Positions 29,601 through 32,535 of a DNA stretch of 32,535 nucleotides are shown here, piece after piece. The notes under the pieces are model-generated. The model saw only the letters and a program-made list of their open reading frames with translations, ran no database searches and had not been told where the DNA came from. Source of the DNA: Sulfurovum sp. (GTDB lineage: Bacteria; Campylobacterota; Campylobacteria; Campylobacterales; Sulfurovaceae); NCBI GenBank assembly GCA_023955225.1, contig JAGSGJ010000023.1, positions 1 through 32,535 of the forward strand, in the 5' to 3' direction. The position numbers were made by a program, and so were the translations under genes. Every line of letters starts with the position of its first letter. The stretch's first letter is position 1.

Positions 29601-30047
29601 TTAACCTTCACATCCACCAAGAGCAACTTCAAGTGACTGGTTACCTACATAGAACTTACCATCAGTACCTTCTACGATTGCAGTAATCTTACCAGACGCT
29701 TTCATTTTGATCTTCATCATATAGTCAACGATTCCACCTTCTGGTACAGAAAATACACATACAGTAGCTTCAGGGTTAGCATCTTGGAAAACAGCTACAG
29801 TTTTAGCAGCGATATCTGAAGATACAGTTACAGGGATTGCTCCACCGTTACTTGCCACTTTTGGTGCTTTAACAGTGACACCTTTTTCTTCTGGTTTAAT
29901 ATCACCATAAAGTGCTTTAATTGAATCTGCTACAGTGTGTGCAGTCCATGTGTCAGGCTTTGTAGCTCTGAAATCAATTGCAGATAAACTCGCTGGTAAT
30001 ACAGCAGCTGCAACCATACTTAAACTTATAAATTTTCTTCTATCCAT
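29601..30047 (-). CDS. soxY: sulfur-carrier protein SoxY, C-terminal GGCEG variant
   Basis: A 148-aa carrier that holds sulfur intermediates covalently on its C-terminal cysteine. Seen: a Tat-type signal (MDRRKFISLSMVAAAVLPASLSA), the SoxY beta-sandwich domain, and a C-terminal swinging arm ending VALGGCEG. The usual ending is GGCGG; here Glu replaces the first Gly after the Cys. A second Cys (TVCVFSV) is internal. The start was set at the ATG at 30047, where AAGGA lies 6 nt upstream and the Tat motif begins; the frame is open to 30095. It lies between soxD and soxZ. Confidence 0.92.
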   Translation of the reverse strand: MDRRKFISLSMVAAAVLPASLSAIDFRATKPDTWTAHTVADSIKALYGDIKPEEKGVTVKAPKVASNGGAIPVTVSSDIAAKTVAVFQDANPEATVCVFSVPEGGIVDYMMKIKMKASGKITAIVEGTDGKFYVGNQSLEVALGGCEG

Positions 30048-30147
30048 TTTATTTCCTTTGTATAAAAATTTAGATAAAAGGTCGACCTTTGCCAACCTAA
30101 TACCTTACATTACTAATATATTGTGTAATAATTGTGATAATTCACGC

Positions 30148-31401
30148 TTATTTACTTGCTTCTAGCATATAATCAACAACTTCGTTCATCTGTGCATCAG
30201 TAAGGTCCATAGCACCACCTTTTGGAGGCATACCATTAATTCCGTTTATAGCATTATGATACACTTTATCGATACCTTTTTCAAGTGCTGCAGCCCAAGC
30301 CGCTTTATCGCCTACTGCAGGAGCACCCATTGCATCAGTTTCGTGACATACTTTACAACTTGCATCGTATGTAGCTTTTCCTGGATGTGCAGGTCCCGCA
30401 TCAGTTACTTCAGGCAATGTCTTTTCAGAACTCAATGGTGGGTTAAAGTCAGTCAGAGCAAATTTAATTCTCGCTACTTCAGGCTCACCTTCAAAACAAT
30501 CTTTCATACATCTAACACCATTACCATAGTTAAGTGGATTGTTAAAATACTCACGAGCATTATCCTGTCCTTTAGGACCATTGATCTTAGGCTCAAAACC
30601 ATCTACGTTTGGCATAACAATTTTCAAGAATTTTTCTCTATCAAGCACATATTCATCATCTACTTCAACACCATCAATTGACATTTCATTAATATAAAGA
30701 ATATATGCAGAAAGTGCATAAACTTCCTCTGTACTTAAAGACAGAGGTGCTTGGTGAGGCATACCCGTTTTAATGTACCACCATAATGTACTAGCATATG
30801 GCCAGTTCGAACCGAAAGTACGCTGAGGACCATCAGAATCTGGATCTGTTCTTTGAAACATAAGTGTTTTTTGCATTTCCTCTGCATTACCTGCAGTGAG
30901 TCTAGGGTAAAGCCCAGCTCCAGCTCCAAAGTCACCATGACAAGATTGACATTTTTCTTCATACACTTCATCACCGAATTCTACAGAACCTGAACCTTCA
31001 GGAAGACCTGTACCATCAGGCATTACATCGATATCCCAAGCCTTCTGCTCATTAGCAGTTGCTGGTTTACCATATCTAACAGTCACTTTGTGTGCTTCTT
31101 CATTTGCATAGTAAGCACCGGTCTTACCATTAACGATCGGATAAATTACCCCACCATCAACAGCAAGTTTGCCATTATGCTCATATGTTTTCTTAACACT
31201 CTCAGACACTAAAGCATTCGCTGGACCTACTGCATCGATTTCTCTTTTAGTGAAACCTTCTGTATTCATTGTTGCTGTTGCTACACTTTTTGTCTCAGTT
31301 TTACTTTTCGTATCATTAGATGCATTACAAGCAGTTGCTAAAAATACTGCCGATGCAAATAATGTACTTACAACAATTTTTTTATGATAAGATTTGTACA
31401 T
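30148..31401 (-). CDS. soxD: dihaem cytochrome subunit SoxD of sulfane dehydrogenase
   Basis: A 417-aa periplasmic cytochrome with two haem sites: CQSCH near 151-155 and CKVCH near 349-353. Each sits in a cytochrome c domain with possible Met ligands downstream (KTGMPHQAPLS; NGMPPKGGAMDLTDAQM). It passes electrons from SoxC to the respiratory chain. The N-terminus is a hydrophobic signal ending LATAC, with Cys25 as a possible lipid site. An extra Cys pair (VRCMKDCF) lies between domains. The start was set at the ATG at 31401, preceded by AGGAGAGG, inside the last codons of soxC (20-nt overlap). The frame is open to 31422. Confidence 0.9.
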   Translation of the reverse strand: MYKSYHKKIVVSTLFASAVFLATACNASNDTKSKTETKSVATATMNTEGFTKREIDAVGPANALVSESVKKTYEHNGKLAVDGGVIYPIVNGKTGAYYANEEAHKVTVRYGKPATANEQKAWDIDVMPDGTGLPEGSGSVEFGDEVYEEKCQSCHGDFGAGAGLYPRLTAGNAEEMQKTLMFQRTDPDSDGPQRTFGSNWPYASTLWWYIKTGMPHQAPLSLSTEEVYALSAYILYINEMSIDGVEVDDEYVLDREKFLKIVMPNVDGFEPKINGPKGQDNAREYFNNPLNYGNGVRCMKDCFEGEPEVARIKFALTDFNPPLSSEKTLPEVTDAGPAHPGKATYDASCKVCHETDAMGAPAVGDKAAWAAALEKGIDKVYHNAINGINGMPPKGGAMDLTDAQMNEVVDYMLEASK

Positions 31402-32535
31402 TTGTAACCTCTCCTTTTGCATCTATTTCCCATGTATGAACGGCATTTCTATGATAAACCCCTTCGATTCCTACAGCGGCTCTTTCATTTTTAACTGATG
31501 GTTGGATATGCCCAGCATCATCGGAAGCACGTGAGCTAAGAAGCATTGGCTTGCCTGTATACTCATGCATAAGAGAGAATCTAGTCCAAGATTTCTCAAG
31601 TACTAAACCTTTAAGAGAAGCTTCAACCCAGTTTTTACCGCCATCAAACGATACATCAACAGTTGTAATAGTTCCCATACCAGACCAAGCAAGTCCTTCT
31701 ATCTCTACCATATCACCTTTTACTAGCTCATCCCATGGCTTTTCAGGACATGGTGAAGTAACAACAGAGTTCACTTCATTTGCATAGAAGTGCTGTATCG
31801 CTTTACCTGTATGTTTCAATGCAGTATATTTAGATGTCTCTTCTTTTGCATAGAATGGCTCAGATGCAAACTCAAGTCTACATAACCATTTAACACATAA
31901 GTTTGCTTCCCAACCTGGAACAACGATTCTTATAGGGTAACCTTGCTCTGGACGTAATGCTTCACCATTTTGTCCCCAAACGATCATTGCATCATCAAGT
32001 ACTTTATCTACAGGGATAGTTCTACCCATGTGTGAGTTATCTATACCTTCTGCAAGCATCCATAGTGCTTCTGGCTTAAGACCAAGGTCTTTAAGAATAT
32101 CTTTGATGTAAACACCAGTCCACTCAGCACAAGACATAAAGCCTTTAGCAAATTGAATAGAGTTAAACTGAGGTCCTCTCCACTCTGGTCCACCATTTGC
32201 TGGACATTCGATGAAGTGAGTACGTGTTACAGATGGGTAACGCTTAAGTTGCTCTAATGTAAGTACGATTGGTTTTTTAACAAGACCATTTTCGCCATGA
32301 ATCATTAAACGGAATTCGTTAGGGTTAACAGTAGCCGTACCACCATGTGAACGAGAAAAGAAAAGACCATTTGGAGTAATGATTCCTTCAGATTCGTGAA
32401 TAGGACATACAGCAATAGACGCTTGGAAGTTACCTGAAGCTAAAAGCTTCGTATTTCTTCTAAGGTTGTTATGCTCATATGGAGATGGCATACCATAACG
32501 TCCAGCGGTAACTGGAGCTCCAAGCTTTTGTCCCC
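31382..32535 (-). CDS. soxC: sulfane dehydrogenase molybdenum subunit SoxC, 5' end off the right edge
   Basis: 383 residues are visible; the Tat signal and first residues lie outside. The frame is open to the window edge before the ATG at 32491 (APVTAGRYGMPSPYEHN), so that ATG is internal. Seen: the molybdopterin-site Cys in THFIECPANGGPEW, GQNGEALRPEQGYPIRIVVPGWEANLCVKWL, and a C-terminal dimerisation domain (VDVSFDGGKNWVEASL ... FSLMHEYTGKPMLLSSRASDDAG). These are sulfite-oxidase-family segments typical of SoxC. With SoxD it oxidises the sulfane sulfur bound to SoxY, releasing six electrons, which avoids sulfur globule formation. It heads the visible sox cluster; the promoter is outside. 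Confidence 0.93.
   Translation of the reverse strand, partial: GQKLGAPVTAGRYGMPSPYEHNNLRRNTKLLASGNFQASIAVCPIHESEGIITPNGLFFSRSHGGTATVNPNEFRLMIHGENGLVKKPIVLTLEQLKRYPSVTRTHFIECPANGGPEWRGPQFNSIQFAKGFMSCAEWTGVYIKDILKDLGLKPEALWMLAEGIDNSHMGRTIPVDKVLDDAMIVWGQNGEALRPEQGYPIRIVVPGWEANLCVKWLCRLEFASEPFYAKEETSKYTALKHTGKAIQHFYANEVNSVVTSPCPEKPWDELVKGDMVEIEGLAWSGMGTITTVDVSFDGGKNWVEASLKGLVLEKSWTRFSLMHEYTGKPMLLSSRASDDAGHIQPSVKNERAAVGIEGVYHRNAVHTWEIDAKGEVTNVQILS

Overview
The window is AT-rich chromosomal DNA that reads as a chemolithotrophic epsilonproteobacterium (Campylobacterota), most likely Sulfurovum-like. I base this on (a) a soxC-soxD-soxY-soxZ cluster without soxXAB beside it, the split arrangement known from Sulfurovum and Sulfurimonas; (b) a futalosine-pathway menaquinone gene (mqnD family); (c) the cbb3-oxidase assembly gene ccoG; (d) short gene forms such as a 258-aa MurB and 285-aa BioB; and (e) gene orders I recall from Campylobacter and Helicobacter: topA-bioB, recA-eno-small DivIC-like gene, a SurA-like gene beside dcd, and lspA-glmM divergent from rpsT-prfA. 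The species call is inference; no rRNA or tRNA gene is visible.

Layout. 1-1.04 kb (minus): the 5' part of a class II aldolase gene running off the left edge, preceded by a small ABM-type monooxygenase gene. 1.1-3.5 kb (minus): a 797-aa secreted cytochrome with twelve CxxCH haem sites and a C-terminal membrane anchor. 3.6-5.0 kb (plus): SurA-like chaperone and dcd. 5.1-6.9 kb (minus): asparagine synthetase. 7.0-11.2 kb (plus): topA-bioB-antiporter, with overlapping ends. 11.2-14.7 kb (minus): recA, eno, a DivIC/FtsB-like gene and a periplasmic coiled-coil gene. 14.75-16.7 kb (plus): a structured leader, mqnD and murB. 16.7-18.9 kb (minus): an envelope segment with a DUF1566 protein and two paralogous YkuD-domain lipoproteins flanking an unknown gene. 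19.0-23.0 kb (minus): tpx, then a unit of resolvase-like regulator, ccoG and an SQR-like flavoprotein. 23.2-23.9 kb (plus): moaC and a DUF493 gene. 23.9-26.5 kb (minus): glmM-lspA-PqiA-like gene. 26.8-28.6 kb (plus): rpsT-prfA-unknown gene. 28.6-32.5 kb (minus): soxCDYZ followed by a CGFC thioredoxin, with soxC cut by the right edge.

How it works together. SoxYZ carries sulfur intermediates, SoxCD oxidises the carrier-bound sulfane sulfur and the periplasmic thioredoxin may keep SoxY thiols reduced. Electrons would go to menaquinone/cytochrome c and a cbb3 oxidase (CcoG). MoaC supports the molybdopterin that SoxC needs. The SQR-like flavoprotein and the dodecahaem cytochrome are further redox proteins whose substrates cannot be read from sequence.

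No IS element, prophage, CRISPR array or obvious defence system is visible. Most of the window is core genome. The parts most worth a second look are the dodecahaem cytochrome, the serine-recombinase-like regulator without its catalytic serine in front of ccoG, the SQR-like protein lacking one family cysteine, the hairpin-rich mqnD leader, and the duplicated YkuD lipoproteins around an unknown gene.
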